Shown one piece after another: positions 20,900 through 30,928 of a stretch of DNA of 64,000 bases (positions are counted from its first letter, which is position 1; each line of letters starts with the position of its first letter). The notes under the pieces are model-generated. The model did no database searches and had not been told where the DNA came from. It saw only the letters and a list, made by a program, of their open reading frames with translations. The DNA is from Vibrio aphrogenes. Lineage in GTDB: Bacteria; Pseudomonadota; Gammaproteobacteria; Enterobacterales; Vibrionaceae. The position numbers and the translations under genes were made by a program. The stretch lies in NCBI RefSeq assembly GCF_002157735.2, contig NZ_AP018690.1, positions 186,001 to 250,000 on the forward strand, written 5' to 3'.

Positions 20900-20930
20900 A
20901 AAAGCGCCAATAGGGGCTATTGACGCTTTC
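20900..20930 (-). terminator. Intrinsic terminator of the DUF3581 gene
   Basis: On the minus strand AAAGCGTCAATAG pairs with CTATTGGCGCTTT around a 3-nt loop, with one mismatch, followed by TCGTTTA. It sits 35 bp past the stop codon. Confidence 0.75.
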
Positions 20931-20963
20931 AAGCGGTATGATTAATCAATAATGTAGTGGTGA

Positions 20964-21680
20964 CTAACTATGCTGAGCAAGAAACGCTTCTTTACGTGCA
21001 TTAAAGCGGTAGACTAAATCATCAACGTCTTCTTGAACGTATGGACGTAATCCGCTCGCGACCATTTTCTTCACACCTTTACCGACGACTTCGCCATCTT
21101 CTTTAAAGTCAAAGTTGAGCGTCACCACACCACGTTTACCCGTAATATCAAATGTCGCTCCTGTAAACGCTACTTCTGGGTGGGTCAGGTTCATACGGCA
21201 AAACTCGATATCCATGCTTTCATAAATAACCAGAGGACGTTGAGTATTGATCATCATTTGTTTCTCTTGCATGAGAGGAACCATGATGTGAGGGAAGTTC
21301 ATACCTGAAAATTGAACATAATTGGTGACGACGTGTTCAATGAAGTTTTGGTCTTGATTCACTTCACCTTCATGTTGCATGTGTAGGTATTCTTTACCAT
21401 TTTCATCAATCACTGCGCTATTGTGCGAATCTTTTTCTTCAATAGATAAAGAGATGCCTTCTGACACCATACCCGAAAAACGGAAACTCATTTTTTGGCT
21501 GATGCCTTCTTGTTGCAGTAAAACCGCAAACAAAAGATCGCCTGGAACACAGAAACGCTTACTGTCTTCATCGTGGATATGATTGAAATCCTTCGCGACT
21601 TTTTTAGCAAAATGACTTGCTTGTTGGCGAGTGAATTGAAACGCATTATCTTGGCTTGAGTAGTATGATGATAAAAACAT
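20964..21680 (-). CDS. DUF3581 domain protein
   Basis: 238 residues, without signal peptide or membrane segments. The N-terminal segment FLSSYYSSQDNAFQFTRQQASHFAKKVAKDFNHIHDEDSKRFCVPGDLLF (key residues Ft.rqQAShFAK.vAgDFNPiHd and FCVPGDLLF) is characteristic of DUF3581 and recalls hotdog-fold dehydratase-like proteins (the FNPIH motif). The family is common in marine Gammaproteobacteria with unknown function. It is a single gene with its own terminator. Confidence 0.82.
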   Translation of the reverse strand: MFLSSYYSSQDNAFQFTRQQASHFAKKVAKDFNHIHDEDSKRFCVPGDLLFAVLLQQEGISQKMSFRFSGMVSEGISLSIEEKDSHNSAVIDENGKEYLHMQHEGEVNQDQNFIEHVVTNYVQFSGMNFPHIMVPLMQEKQMMINTQRPLVIYESMDIEFCRMNLTHPEVAFTGATFDITGKRGVVTLNFDFKEDGEVVGKGVKKMVASGLRPYVQEDVDDLVYRFNARKEAFLAQHS

Positions 21681-21806
21681 AAGTCACTATTAATAGAAAA
21701 AACAGCCGCGATTATATATGACAATCGTGGTTAATTGGTCAGTCCAGTGAAAATAAATACTATCTATATCTAAAATAATAAAAATTTATTCAATTATGTG
21801 AGTAAG

Positions 21807-22112
21807 TTAGCCAGATGAACGTTCGATAGGGTAAATGTTGCAGTACAGCTCTTTCTCGAATTGACTGTCCAATGCAGCACGCCAATGTTTGCAATCTTTG
21901 ATAGGAATGAGATAGAAGTTTTCTCGAGCGGTATCGGTGACAAAAGCAATCCCATAGCGCATGAGCTCATAATGGGTATCATTTACAAAACTAAGGCTAA
22001 AACCTTGCCTACCCGTCAATTTATTAATATCACGACGAGTCAGGGTGATGCCTTGCCTCTCATGTAAAAACTTATCTTTTAGCCATATGGCGAACTCTTT
22101 AGCGCTGACCAT
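21807..22112 (-). CDS. Hypothetical protein of about 101 residues
   Basis: Starting from the ATG at 22112, which has AAGGA at about 8-nt spacing, the product is a soluble protein beginning MVSAKEFAIWLKDKFLHERQ. An upstream ATG at 22178 would add 22 residues but has no ribosome binding site. It contains RRDINKLTGRQGFSLSFVNDTHYELMRYG, which may be a short helix-turn-helix-like helical pair. No family was recognised and no partner gene is adjacent. Confidence 0.6.
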   Translation of the reverse strand: MVSAKEFAIWLKDKFLHERQGITLTRRDINKLTGRQGFSLSFVNDTHYELMRYGIAFVTDTARENFYLIPIKDCKHWRAALDSQFEKELYCNIYPIERSSG

Positions 22113-22681
22113 AATTACATTCCTTGCGTTATCGAACGAACCTTGAGTTGAACGACTTTCACTTATCCTTGTTACCATGCCATTATGTTTCGTTGGATTT
22201 CATGGGTAGGTACTATGATTATTCATTTATTCTTAGGTTTAACCAGGATAGACAGTAGATAGCGCTGAAAATATTAAAAGCTCATCTACTCTATACTTTA
22301 GACAATGAATCTCACCTTCTCCAGTGTTCTTATTGTTTATATTGAATTTTTTTATATCGAGGCTCTTTGAGTCTTTAAATTAAATACAATTTATTCAGAA
22401 AGATATGAATATTTCTAGACGATTCAGAGCTTGTCACTGGCATGGTTTTATAAAAAATGGGTCTTTCAATGTGGTTTATTGAGATTATTTGCCAGTATGC
22501 CTTTCAATTTTGTTCAATTTCTTTAGAATAACCTCCTTTCTTTGACGATGACATGTCGATTAGTACCGAAATGCTCGTTAAAGTTGAAATATTTTTTATC
22601 CTTTTATTTACCCTGATGTAAGTAAAAGTTCTACTCTCATGTGCTACTTGGTATGTGGCACCACTGGAAATAGGATTTATC
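22113..22681. other. Long AT-rich region upstream of thrS
   Basis: About 570 bp without a convincing gene. It must contain the promoter of thrS and the divergent promoter of the hypothetical gene at 21807-22112. E. coli thrS has a structured tRNA-like leader through which ThrRS represses its own translation. A long leader is compatible with that here, but I could not draw an equivalent structure by eye. Open frames on the minus strand in 22504-22893 run antisense into thrS and are not supported. Confidence 0.4.
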
Positions 22682-24607
22682 ATGCCTGTAATTACTCTTC
22701 CTGATGGCAGTACTCGCCAATTCGACAACCCTGTATCAACTATGGATGTAGCTTTATCTATCGGTCCTGGTCTTGCTAAAGCAACGATCGCTGGTCGTGT
22801 GGATGGCAACCGTGTTGATGCGTGTGATTTAATTGAAAATGATGCGAGTTTAGAAATCATTACTGCGAAAGATGAAGATGGTTTAGAAATCATTCGTCAC
22901 TCTTGTGCTCACTTGCTAGGTCATGCGATTAAGCAACTTTTCCCTGAAGCGAAAATGGCGATTGGTCCAACGATCGATAAAGGCTTCTATTATGATATCG
23001 ATCTTGAGCATTCTTTAACGCAAGAAGATTTGGATGCGATTGAAAAGCGCATGAAAGAACTTGCGAAAACCAAATATCAAGTTGTTAAGAAGAAAGTAAG
23101 CTGGCAAGAAGCGCGTGATACTTTTGAATCACGTGGAGAAAGCTACAAAATTGAAATTCTTGATGAGAATGTGGCGCGCGATGATCGCCCAGGTTTATAT
23201 CATCATGAAGAATATATCGATATGTGTCGTGGTCCACACGTCCCAAACATGAGTTTCTGCCAACACTTTACTTTGTTAAATGTAGCAGGTGCTTACTGGC
23301 GTGGTAACAGCGACAATAAAATGCTGCAACGTATTTACGGCACTGCCTTTGCAGATAAGAAGCAATTAAAAGAGCATCTTGTTCGTCTAGAAGAAGCCGC
23401 AAAGCGTGATCACCGTAAAATTGGTAAACATTTAGATTTATTCCATATGCAACAAGAAGCACCGGGTATGGTGTTCTGGCATCATAATGGTTGGTCTATT
23501 TTCCGTGAACTTGAAGTTTTTGTTCGTGAAAAGCTGACCGAATATGATTACCAAGAAGTAAAAGGTCCGCTGATGATGGACCGCGTGCTTTGGGAACGCT
23601 CTGGTCACTGGGATAAATACGCTGAAGCAATGTTCACAACGTCTTCTGAGAACCGTGAATACGCAATTAAACCAATGAACTGTCCAGGTCACGTACAAAT
23701 CTTTAACCAAGGTTTGAAATCGTACCGTGATCTTCCATTACGCATGGCTGAGTTTGGTTCTTGTCACCGTAATGAGCCATCGGGTGCATTACATGGTATC
23801 ATGCGTGTTCGTGGCTTTACTCAAGATGACGCCCACATTTTCTGTACTGAAGACCAAATTCAGGATGAAGTGAAGCAATGCATCAAGATGGTTTATGACG
23901 TGTACAATACCTTTGGTTTTGACAACATCGTCGTAAAATTATCGACTCGTCCAGAACAACGTGTTGGTTCAGATGAAATTTGGGATAAATCAGAAAGTGA
24001 CTTAAAACTGGCTTTGGAATCGATGGATATCCCATACGAAATCCAAGAAGGTGAAGGTGCATTCTATGGCCCGAAAATTGAATTTACTCTACATGACTGC
24101 CTAGACCGTGCATGGCAATGTGGTACTGTTCAGCTTGATTTCAACCTACCAGGCCGTTTAGGTGCAACTTATGTAGGTGAAAATAACGAACGTTTAGTGC
24201 CAGTTATGATTCACCGTGCTATTCTAGGGTCATTAGAACGCTTCATCGGTATTTTAATCGAAGAATATGCCGGTTTCTTCCCAACATGGTTAGCACCTGA
24301 GCAAGCTGTGATCATGGGAATTACCGATAAACAAGCGGATTATGTTCAGGAAATCACTCAAAAACTACAAAAATCTGGTTTTAAAGTAAAAGCAGACTTG
24401 AGAAATGAGAAGATTGGCTTTAAAATCCGCGAACACACTTTAAAACGTGTACCTTACATGCTTGTCTGTGGTGACCAAGAAATGGAAGCCGGCGAAATTG
24501 CAGTACGTACACGAAAAGGCAAGGACTTAGGTAAATTCAAAGTTGAAGATTTCATTTCTTATCTTCACGCCGACGTTTCAAGCCGTAAGCTCAATCTGGA
24601 GGAATAA
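22682..24607 (+). CDS. thrS: Threonyl-tRNA synthetase
   Basis: About 641 residues, close to the 642 of E. coli. N-terminal TGS domain ([14 protein letters not shown]), an editing/SAD domain with [16 protein letters not shown] (about 74-89), and a class II catalytic core with [10 protein letters not shown] (zinc cysteine), [15 protein letters not shown] (motif 2) and a motif 3 region ending in [23 protein letters not shown]-terminal anticodon-binding domain follows. The start is the ATG at 22682 with TAGGA upstream. A frame reading from 22655 adds nine unlikely residues. It is followed after 3 nt by infC, as in E. coli. Confidence 0.96.
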   Translation: MPVITLPDGSTRQFDNPVSTMDVALSIGPGLAKATIAGRVDGNRVDACDLIENDASLEIITAKDEDGLEIIRHSCAHLLGHAIKQLFPEAKMAIGPTIDKGFYYDIDLEHSLTQEDLDAIEKRMKELAKTKYQVVKKKVSWQEARDTFESRGESYKIEILDENVARDDRPGLYHHEEYIDMCRGPHVPNMSFCQHFTLLNVAGAYWRGNSDNKMLQRIYGTAFADKKQLKEHLVRLEEAAKRDHRKIGKHLDLFHMQQEAPGMVFWHHNGWSIFRELEVFVREKLTEYDYQEVKGPLMMDRVLWERSGHWDKYAEAMFTTSSENREYAIKPMNCPGHVQIFNQGLKSYRDLPLRMAEFGSCHRNEPSGALHGIMRVRGFTQDDAHIFCTEDQIQDEVKQCIKMVYDVYNTFGFDNIVVKLSTRPEQRVGSDEIWDKSESDLKLALESMDIPYEIQEGEGAFYGPKIEFTLHDCLDRAWQCGTVQLDFNLPGRLGATYVGENNERLVPVMIHRAILGSLERFIGILIEEYAGFFPTWLAPEQAVIMGITDKQADYVQEITQKLQKSGFKVKADLRNEKIGFKIREHTLKRVPYMLVCGDQEMEAGEIAVRTRKGKDLGKFKVEDFISYLHADVSSRKLNLEE

Positions 24608-24610
24608 CCT

Positions 24611-25162
24611 ATTAAAGGCGGAAGAAAAGGCCAACAACCGGCCAAGCAAAACCAGCATCGTTTAAACGATGAAATTCGTGGCGTTAAAGAAGTACGCTTA
24701 ACTGGTGCAGACGGCGAAGCCGTTGGTATCGTTACCATTAACGAAGCGATGGAAGCGGCTGTTGAAGCTGGTATGGACTTAGTTGAAATCAGTCCAAATG
24801 CTGAACCACCAGTCTGTCGTGTGATGGACTATGGTAAATTCCTCTTTGAAAAGAGCAAAGCTGCTAAAGAGCAGAAGAAAAAGCAAAAGCAGGTTCAGAT
24901 TAAGGAAGTTAAATTCCGTCCTGGAACTGATATCGGAGACTATCAGGTAAAACTACGCAACCTGACGCGTTTCCTTGAAGACGGCAACAAAGTGAAAGTA
25001 ACTATTCGCTTCCGTGGCCGTGAAATGGCTCACCAAGAAATTGGCGTAGACGTTCTAAACCGTTTGAAAGTGGACACTGATGAGTTAGCAGTGGTTGAAT
25101 CTTTCCCAACGCGTATAGAAGGTCGCCAAATGATCATGGTGTTGGCCCCTAAGAAGAAGTAA
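24611..25162 (+). CDS. infC: Translation initiation factor IF-3 (ATT start codon)
   Basis: 183 residues when read from the ATT at 24611, giving (M)[19 protein letters not shown], which aligns with the E. coli IF3 N-terminus. GGAGGA lies about 7 nt upstream, overlapping the thrS end. The first ATG in frame (24749) would remove about 46 residues of the N-terminal domain. IF3 binds the 30S subunit and rejects non-canonical start codons. The ATT start is the known basis of its self-limiting translation in enterobacteria, and its presence here implies the same control. The [22 protein letters not shown] linker and [12 protein letters not shown] segment are family marks. Confidence 0.95.
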   Translation: MKGGRKGQQPAKQNQHRLNDEIRGVKEVRLTGADGEAVGIVTINEAMEAAVEAGMDLVEISPNAEPPVCRVMDYGKFLFEKSKAAKEQKKKQKQVQIKEVKFRPGTDIGDYQVKLRNLTRFLEDGNKVKVTIRFRGREMAHQEIGVDVLNRLKVDTDELAVVESFPTRIEGRQMIMVLAPKKK

Positions 25163-25184
25163 TTACAGGCTTTGCAAGTAATAG

Positions 25185-25214
25185 ACCTCGCCGCTTTCGG
25201 GTGGTGGGGTTTTA
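25185..25214 (+). terminator. Weak terminator or attenuator between infC and rpmI
   Basis: A 10-bp stem (25185-25194 with 25201-25210, several G-T pairs) encloses a 6-nt loop and is followed by TTTTA. The short T run suggests partial termination, which would uncouple rpmI-rplT from thrS-infC. Confidence 0.55.
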
Positions 25215-25290
25215 TTCGCCCTAATTACATAATATTAACCAGTATGTTTATTAACATATTTTAATACATACAATGCGGAGTTTATTCATC

Positions 25291-25485
25291 ATGCCTAAGA
25301 TGAAATCAAACCGAGGCGCTGCAAAGCGTTTCAAAAAAACTGGTGGCGGCTTTAAATTTAAGCACGCAACGAAGCGTCATATCCTGACTAAACGTACTAC
25401 TAAGAACAAGCGTCAGCTTCGTCCAAACGCAATCCTTCCTAAATGTGAAGTGGCTGCAGTTGTTCGTATGCTTCCATACGCTTAA
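25291..25485 (+). CDS. rpmI: 50S ribosomal protein L35
   Basis: 64 residues, [20 protein letters not shown] at the N-terminus and RMLPYA at the C-terminus, a full-length match to bacterial L35. The start is the ATG at 25291 (GGAG about 10 nt upstream). The frame extends to an ATG at 25273 but that adds six residues not found in L35. In E. coli L20 represses rpmI and rplT translation through the leader before rpmI. The 128-nt spacer here could have the same role. Confidence 0.96.
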   Translation: MPKMKSNRGAAKRFKKTGGGFKFKHATKRHILTKRTTKNKRQLRPNAILPKCEVAAVVRMLPYA

Positions 25486-25522
25486 TTCTTTATAGTTTAT
25501 TTAATAGTTTAGGAGAGACATA

Positions 25523-25876
25523 ATGCCTCGCGTAAAACGTGGTGTACAAGCTCGTGCACGTCATAAGAAAGTTCTAAAACAAGCTAAAGGTTACTACGGA
25601 GCACGTTCACGTGTTTACCGCGTAGCTTTCCAAGCAGTAACTAAAGCTGGTCAATACGCATACCGTGACCGTCGCAACAAGAAACGTACATTCCGTCAAT
25701 TATGGATTGCACGTATCAACGCTGCTGCACGTCAAAATGGTCTATCTTACAGCCGTTTCATCAACGGTCTTAAGAAAGCGTCAATTGAAATCGATCGTAA
25801 GATCCTTGCAGACATCGCTGTATTTGACAAAGCTGCATTCGCAGTACTAGTTGAAAAAGCAAAAGCTGCTCTTTAA
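25523..25876 (+). CDS. rplT: 50S ribosomal protein L20
   Basis: 117 residues, [20 protein letters not shown] at the N-terminus, the standard length and sequence pattern of L20, an early assembly protein that binds 23S rRNA and represses its own operon. TTAGGAGAGACATA precedes the ATG. It is the last gene of the block, closed by a strong terminator 25 bp downstream. Confidence 0.97.
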   Translation: MPRVKRGVQARARHKKVLKQAKGYYGARSRVYRVAFQAVTKAGQYAYRDRRNKKRTFRQLWIARINAAARQNGLSYSRFINGLKKASIEIDRKILADIAVFDKAAFAVLVEKAKAAL

Positions 25877-25900
25877 TTAGAACGTTTTAGAGATAAATAA

Positions 25901-25926
25901 AAAGAGAGCTTCGGCTCTCTTTTTTT
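25901..25926 (+). terminator. Intrinsic terminator after rplT
   Basis: AAAGAGAGC, a TTCG tetraloop and GCTCTCT followed by T residues form a textbook rho-independent terminator. Confidence 0.97.
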
Positions 25927-26029
25927 ATGTCAATTTTTAGGGTTATATTGATCCCCCGTATTTACCCCCATCGTACTAATGATCTGATCATCCTTGCTTG
26001 TTAAAAGGCTAGATAATAGCGTGCTATTT

Positions 26030-26091
26030 AAGTGATAAGTGATAAGTGATAAGTGATAAGTGATAAGTGATAAGTGATAAGTGATAAGTGA
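26030..26091. repeat. Heptanucleotide microsatellite (AAGTGAT)8
   Basis: Eight perfect copies of AAGTGAT from 26030 to 26085, then six bases of a ninth. It lies in the 368-bp gap between the rplT terminator and macA, about 155 bp before macA. A minus-strand frame across it would encode a SLITYHL repeat but has no other sign of being a gene. A copy of the dispersed TACTAAT-TGATCA motif is at 25971-25990. Confidence 0.97.
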
Positions 26092-26244
26092 GGTTGTGGT
26101 TACGTTAAATGCACAAATTTGTGACTTTTTAGGTCCGATAAAGGCATCTGGCATGACTTTTACTTTTCTTTACACGCCGAGCTCTAGGCGATTGAGTGAA
26201 GAATCGGTATAACTTAATCATCATTTATAACTTTTGCTGTTGAC

Positions 26245-27405
26245 ATGAAATTTAAAACAAAATGGCTATTATTGGCGGCGTTACCTGTGATTGGGGTAGG
26301 CGCTTGGATGTATTGGGGGCAAGCGAAACCGGTAGCAACGTATGCAACGGAGCCCGTTGGTAAAGGGGACATAGAGAATGCGGTGCTTGCTAATGGCATG
26401 TTGCAAGCGATTAAACTAGTGAATGTCGGTGCTCAGGTATCCGGACAGATCCAAGAGTTAGCCGTTAATCTTGGAGATGAAATCAAACAAGGCGATTTGA
26501 TTGCGCAAATTGATAGCCTCACCCAACAAAATAGTTTGAAAGAAGCCCAAGCCTCTCTTGATAGCTTGAATGCTCAATACCGAGCGAAGCAAGCACAAAT
26601 TAAGCAAGCAAATTATGAGTATCAACGTCAAAAAGGCATGCTTGCAGCAGAAGCCAGCTCGCGAGCAGATTATGAAAGTGCCGAAGCGAACTTAACCATT
26701 TATCAGGCTGATTTAGCCGAATTAAAAGCTGAGATTGAGAAAGCGAAAATCAACGTTGATAGTGCGAAAGTCGACTTAGGCTATACCACGATCAGTGCCC
26801 CTATGGATGGTACAGTTGTATACACCTCAGTAGAGGCTGGACAAACAGTCAATGCCAATCAAACGACTCCTACTATTATTGAGTTAGCTCAGTTAGATAC
26901 CATGACGGTAAAAGCGCAAATTTCTGAAGCGGATGTCATTCATGTTCATCCGGGGCAGGTGGCGTATTTTACAATTTTGGGGCAGCCGAATAAAAAATAT
27001 AAAGGCACACTCCGAGCGATTGAGCCTGGGCCTACCATCATGACCGGTGATGATAGTAAATTAACTGTCAGTGACAGCGACGCAATCTATTACAACGCGC
27101 TATTTGATGTCGATAACCCTAATGGGACCTTACGTATCGGGATGACGGCGCAAGTGTCGATCGTGTTAGAGCAAGCTAAAGATGTGTTATTTGTACCAGC
27201 ACAAGTCTTAAAACGCACTAAGAAAGGCTTCCAAGTGCCAGTGTTAGAAGGCGATAGCCTAGTATTTAAACCGGTCAAAGTCGGTATCAATAATAAAGTG
27301 AATGCTGAAATTATTTCCGGACTAGAAGAAGGCGATCGCATTGTGGTTGGTATGCCATCGGATTCAAGCTTTTCTAGTCGCCGTAAGCCACCAATGAGAT
27401 TTTAA
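26245..27405 (+). CDS. macA: MacA-like periplasmic adaptor (membrane fusion protein)
   Basis: 386 residues: an N-terminal membrane anchor (WLLLAALPVIGVGAWMYW), a lipoyl/barrel-sandwich half (VNVGAQVSGQIQELAVNLGDEIKQGD), a long coiled-coil hairpin (about residues 95-175, AQASLDSLNAQYRAKQAQIKQ), the second lipoyl half (YTTISAPMDGTVV) and beta-barrel and membrane-proximal domains. This is the MacA arrangement linking the MacB ABC transporter to an outer-membrane channel. The stop codon overlaps the macB start by one base (TAATG). No good ribosome binding site precedes the ATG at 26245. Confidence 0.9.
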   Translation: MKFKTKWLLLAALPVIGVGAWMYWGQAKPVATYATEPVGKGDIENAVLANGMLQAIKLVNVGAQVSGQIQELAVNLGDEIKQGDLIAQIDSLTQQNSLKEAQASLDSLNAQYRAKQAQIKQANYEYQRQKGMLAAEASSRADYESAEANLTIYQADLAELKAEIEKAKINVDSAKVDLGYTTISAPMDGTVVYTSVEAGQTVNANQTTPTIIELAQLDTMTVKAQISEADVIHVHPGQVAYFTILGQPNKKYKGTLRAIEPGPTIMTGDDSKLTVSDSDAIYYNALFDVDNPNGTLRIGMTAQVSIVLEQAKDVLFVPAQVLKRTKKGFQVPVLEGDSLVFKPVKVGINNKVNAEIISGLEEGDRIVVGMPSDSSFSSRRKPPMRF

Positions 27406-29417
27406 TGATGGCGAATCCTCTACTTAAAATTTCAAACTTAAGCCGTAGTTTTATCAGCGGAGAAGAATCGCTCACTGTACTTCATCAGGTGAACCTTGAG
27501 ATCCAGCAAGGTGAAATGGTGGCGATTGTTGGTGCGTCAGGCTCGGGTAAATCAACCTTAATGAATATTCTTGGTTGTTTGGATCAACCCTCTTCGGGGC
27601 AATATTGGATTAATGGCCAAGATACCTCACAGATGGATAAAGATCAGCTGGCGCAATTACGCCGCGAATATTTTGGTTTTATTTTCCAGCGCTATCATTT
27701 ATTAGGTGATTTAACCGCGGTTGGCAATGTCGAAGTGCCTGCGGTGTATGCGGGGGTAGCTCATGGGCAACGAGCACAACGCGCTCAGCATTTGTTGACA
27801 CGTTTAGGGTTAGAAGAACGTTTTGATCATAAACCCAATCAACTGAGTGGTGGACAACAGCAACGAGTCAGTGTGGCACGTGCCTTAATGAATGGCGGTG
27901 ATGTGATCTTGGCGGATGAGCCGACAGGTGCACTCGACAGTCAAAGTGGTAAAGACATGATGGCGCTGCTCAAAGAGCTTCATCAGCAAGGCCATACCAT
28001 CATTCTTGTAACACATGATATGGATGTGGCACATTTTGCCGATCGTATTATTGAAATTAAAGATGGTGAGATCATTGCGGATAATCCATCACCGAAAGCA
28101 CAAATAGAGTCTGACTCAGTACTAACTCCGCTCCATCAGGTAGAAGTTGCCTCTGACACTGAACTTGAAAAAACGCAATCTACGAATCAATTTACAAATC
28201 AATCTGCGGCAAAATGGTGGCATTGGGACAGTTTTATTGATGCGTTAAAAATGGCCTTATTGGCAATGTCGAGCCATCGAATGCGAACATTTTTAACCAT
28301 GTTAGGCATTATTATTGGTATTGCATCGGTGGTTTCGGTAGTGGCGCTTGGTAATGGTACCCAACAGCAAGTCTTGTCCAATATTGCTTCTATGGGAACT
28401 AATACCATTGATATTCGTCCTGGTACAGGTTTTGGTGATCGACGTTCAGGCCGAGTCCGCACTTTAACCGCTGATGATGCGAATGCGATTAAGCAATTGT
28501 CTTATGTTGATAGCGTGACACCGTCACTTAATAACAGTCTCACTATTCGTTATGCTAATGAGGCGGTAACTGCTTCGATTGAAGGAGTGGGGGCCGATTA
28601 CTTTCGCGTAAAAGGTTATGAGATTGCTCAAGGGCAGTTTTGGCAACAAGACAGCGTGGATGGGCTTGCGCAAGAAGCGGTGATAGATGATAACACTCGC
28701 CAGTCTTTATTTGCCAATAGTGATCCGATAGGTCAGGTGATTTTCCTTGGCCGTTTACCAGTGCGTATTGTTGGGGTAACGCAGCCGAAAGAAAGTGCTT
28801 TTGGTAATAATGATAGCCTCAAAGTATGGGTACCATTTAGCACGATGTCGGGTCGTATGATGGGGCAGCGATACTTAAATAGTATTACGGTGCGCATTGA
28901 TGAAGATGCGCCTAGTAGCGCTGCTGAGCAAGGGATCATCAGTTTATTAAAAATGCGTCATGGTACCGAAGACTTCTTTACGATTAACACCGATACCATT
29001 CGACAAAATATTGAAAAAACCACTGCGATGATGACGTTACTAATTTCGTCTATTGCCGTGATCTCCTTAGTGGTCGGCGGGATTGGCGTTATGAATATCA
29101 TGCTGGTTTCGGTGACGGAACGCACGAAAGAAATTGGGGTGCGGATGGCGGTTGGTGCAAGGCAAATTGATATTTTACGTCAGTTTTTAATTGAGGCCAT
29201 TTTAGTGTGTTTATGTGGTGGCATTGCAGGTATCGCATTAGCCTTTGGTTTAGGAGCAATCTTGGCGAATGTGGATGGCGGATTCCAAATGATTTATTCA
29301 ACTGCATCGATTGTGTGGGCCTTTGTTTGCTCAACGTTAATCGGTATTGTTTTTGGCTTTTTACCCGCTAGAAATGCTGCCAAGCTCGATCCTGTTGATG
29401 CGTTAGCAAGAGATTAA
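27405..29417 (+). CDS. macB: MacB-like ABC transporter (ATPase plus permease)
   Basis: 670 residues. N-terminal ATPase: Walker A GASGSGKST (43-51), signature LSGGQQQRVSVARAL and Walker B VILADEPTGALD. A linker (about 235-275) leads to four transmembrane helices, one at about 290 and three near the C-terminus, with a large periplasmic MacB_PCD domain between. The FtsX-like end is LDPVDALARD. MacB uses ATP to drive substrates from the periplasm through MacA and a TolC-type channel. Macrolides, enterotoxin and haem precursors are known substrates elsewhere. The start overlaps the macA stop (TAATG), and a second ATG follows at once. Confidence 0.93.
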   Translation: MMANPLLKISNLSRSFISGEESLTVLHQVNLEIQQGEMVAIVGASGSGKSTLMNILGCLDQPSSGQYWINGQDTSQMDKDQLAQLRREYFGFIFQRYHLLGDLTAVGNVEVPAVYAGVAHGQRAQRAQHLLTRLGLEERFDHKPNQLSGGQQQRVSVARALMNGGDVILADEPTGALDSQSGKDMMALLKELHQQGHTIILVTHDMDVAHFADRIIEIKDGEIIADNPSPKAQIESDSVLTPLHQVEVASDTELEKTQSTNQFTNQSAAKWWHWDSFIDALKMALLAMSSHRMRTFLTMLGIIIGIASVVSVVALGNGTQQQVLSNIASMGTNTIDIRPGTGFGDRRSGRVRTLTADDANAIKQLSYVDSVTPSLNNSLTIRYANEAVTASIEGVGADYFRVKGYEIAQGQFWQQDSVDGLAQEAVIDDNTRQSLFANSDPIGQVIFLGRLPVRIVGVTQPKESAFGNNDSLKVWVPFSTMSGRMMGQRYLNSITVRIDEDAPSSAAEQGIISLLKMRHGTEDFFTINTDTIRQNIEKTTAMMTLLISSIAVISLVVGGIGVMNIMLVSVTERTKEIGVRMAVGARQIDILRQFLIEAILVCLCGGIAGIALAFGLGAILANVDGGFQMIYSTASIVWAFVCSTLIGIVFGFLPARNAAKLDPVDALARD

Positions 29418-29421
29418 TACG

Positions 29422-30822
29422 ATGAACAAAACACTTTTAAGTCTAGTCGTAAGCGCGCTGTTACTAACCGGCTGTGGTGCGTTAACTCGTACCGATTATG
29501 AAGCTCCCCCGGTTCAAGTGCCAGAACAATGGCAGCAGCAACACGTTGCGGGCGATGTGAAAATGGACCCGTGGTGGCATGCCTTTCATGATGCCACTTT
29601 GAACCATTATATTGATCAAGCCTTACAGACCAACAATGATTTAGCCGTAGCCACTTTTACAGTACAAAAAGCGCGCTTACAAATGGGATTAACTAAGGAT
29701 GATCTATATCCACAATTTAGTTCTACCACTTCTGCCGGGGTGTCGAAGCCTCTGAACGGTGGTGACTCTCAAGAGAGCTATAGTACGGGGTTATCTGTCA
29801 GCTATGAACTTGATCTATGGGGAAAAATTTCTGCCGATGTGGATGAGGCTCGCTGGTCAGCACTGGCAAGTTTAGAAGACCGTGAAAGCACCGCACAAAG
29901 TCTAGTGGCAACGACCGCATCCTTGTATTGGCAAATCGGCTATTTAAAACAGCGTATTGCGTTGAGCCATTCGGATGTGGCTGATGCGCAAAAAACCTTG
30001 GACTTGATTGCTCGTCAGTATCAATTAGGAGCGGTGAGTCAACTTGATGTGTTGGAAGCTAAGCGCACTTTAGCCAGTTTGCAAGCGCAACAAAGCCAGT
30101 ATCAGCAGCAATTAATCGAAGCAAATAATGCGTTTGCTATTTTGTTTAATCAGCCGCCAATGGACATGAGCAGCAAGGTTGAACAATTACCAGATTTAGA
30201 GTTACCTAACGTTGCTTCTGGCATTCCTGCGGATTTATTGATTCGTCGCCCTGATGTCAAAGCGGCAATTTACGATATTAAATCCACGTTAGCAGGTAAA
30301 GATTCAGCAGACTTAGAATATTTACCTACCTTCACCTTAACGGGGGCATTAGGGGGATCGTCTGAGGCTTTAAAAGATCTGTTATCCGATCCGATCGGCA
30401 GCTTAGGCGCAGATTTAACCTTGCCATTTTTGCAATGGAATGACATGCAAAATAACAAAGCAATCGCTGATGTGGAGTATCAATCTGCGATCGTCAGTTA
30501 CCGTCAAGTGCTATATAGTGCCTTTCAAGATGTGGAAAATGCTTTGTCTGCTCGTGAGCAATTGATCTATCAGCGTGCGCGTTTACAAGAGCAATACGAT
30601 GCGGCGGAACAAGCCGAGAAAATCTACATTGCGCGCTATAAATACGGTTCCATTACCATTATGGAATTATTGGAATCGCAAGAAAATACACGTGATGCCA
30701 AAGCCGCATTATTAGAAAATCGTTATAACCAATTTGTCGCGCAAGTGGCACTTTATCAATCCTTAGGTGGGCAAGACGTGGCACCTAAAATTACTGAAAT
30801 GGAGATGAAAGAGAATGGATGA
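29422..30822 (+). CDS. Outer-membrane efflux lipoprotein, TolC/NodT family
   Basis: 466 residues with a lipoprotein signal peptide (LLLTGC, Cys18), then two OEP repeats rich in heptad Ala/Gln/Leu as in the TolC alpha-barrel. The DTLNxxI-like TLNHYIDQALQTNNDLAVA, IGYLKQRIALSHSDVADA and GIPADLLIRRPDVKAA segments are typical of the NodT lipoprotein branch (OprM, CusC, MacAB partners). It is placed 4 nt after macB, so macA-macB-OMF form a complete tripartite pump operon, while many MacAB systems rely on a distant tolC. Confidence 0.9.
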   Translation: MNKTLLSLVVSALLLTGCGALTRTDYEAPPVQVPEQWQQQHVAGDVKMDPWWHAFHDATLNHYIDQALQTNNDLAVATFTVQKARLQMGLTKDDLYPQFSSTTSAGVSKPLNGGDSQESYSTGLSVSYELDLWGKISADVDEARWSALASLEDRESTAQSLVATTASLYWQIGYLKQRIALSHSDVADAQKTLDLIARQYQLGAVSQLDVLEAKRTLASLQAQQSQYQQQLIEANNAFAILFNQPPMDMSSKVEQLPDLELPNVASGIPADLLIRRPDVKAAIYDIKSTLAGKDSADLEYLPTFTLTGALGGSSEALKDLLSDPIGSLGADLTLPFLQWNDMQNNKAIADVEYQSAIVSYRQVLYSAFQDVENALSAREQLIYQRARLQEQYDAAEQAEKIYIARYKYGSITIMELLESQENTRDAKAALLENRYNQFVAQVALYQSLGGQDVAPKITEMEMKENG

Positions 30823-30928
30823 TCTCCCTGAAGGCGATTTTCGTGCGCGACTTATAAAGGTGCTTTCAATTTGCTTTTTCAGTAATTCTAGTTGTTATAG
30901 CGGTAGGGTAATACCAATCACTCAACAA

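Noticed and set aside
22504-22893. 129-codon minus-strand frame over the thrS start
   Set aside because: It is antisense to the well-supported TGS domain of thrS and is not protein-like.
25930-26154. Minus-strand 74-codon frame with a SLITYHL repeat
   Set aside because: The repeat is a by-product of the heptanucleotide array read in frame. It has no ribosome binding site and no other protein-like features.
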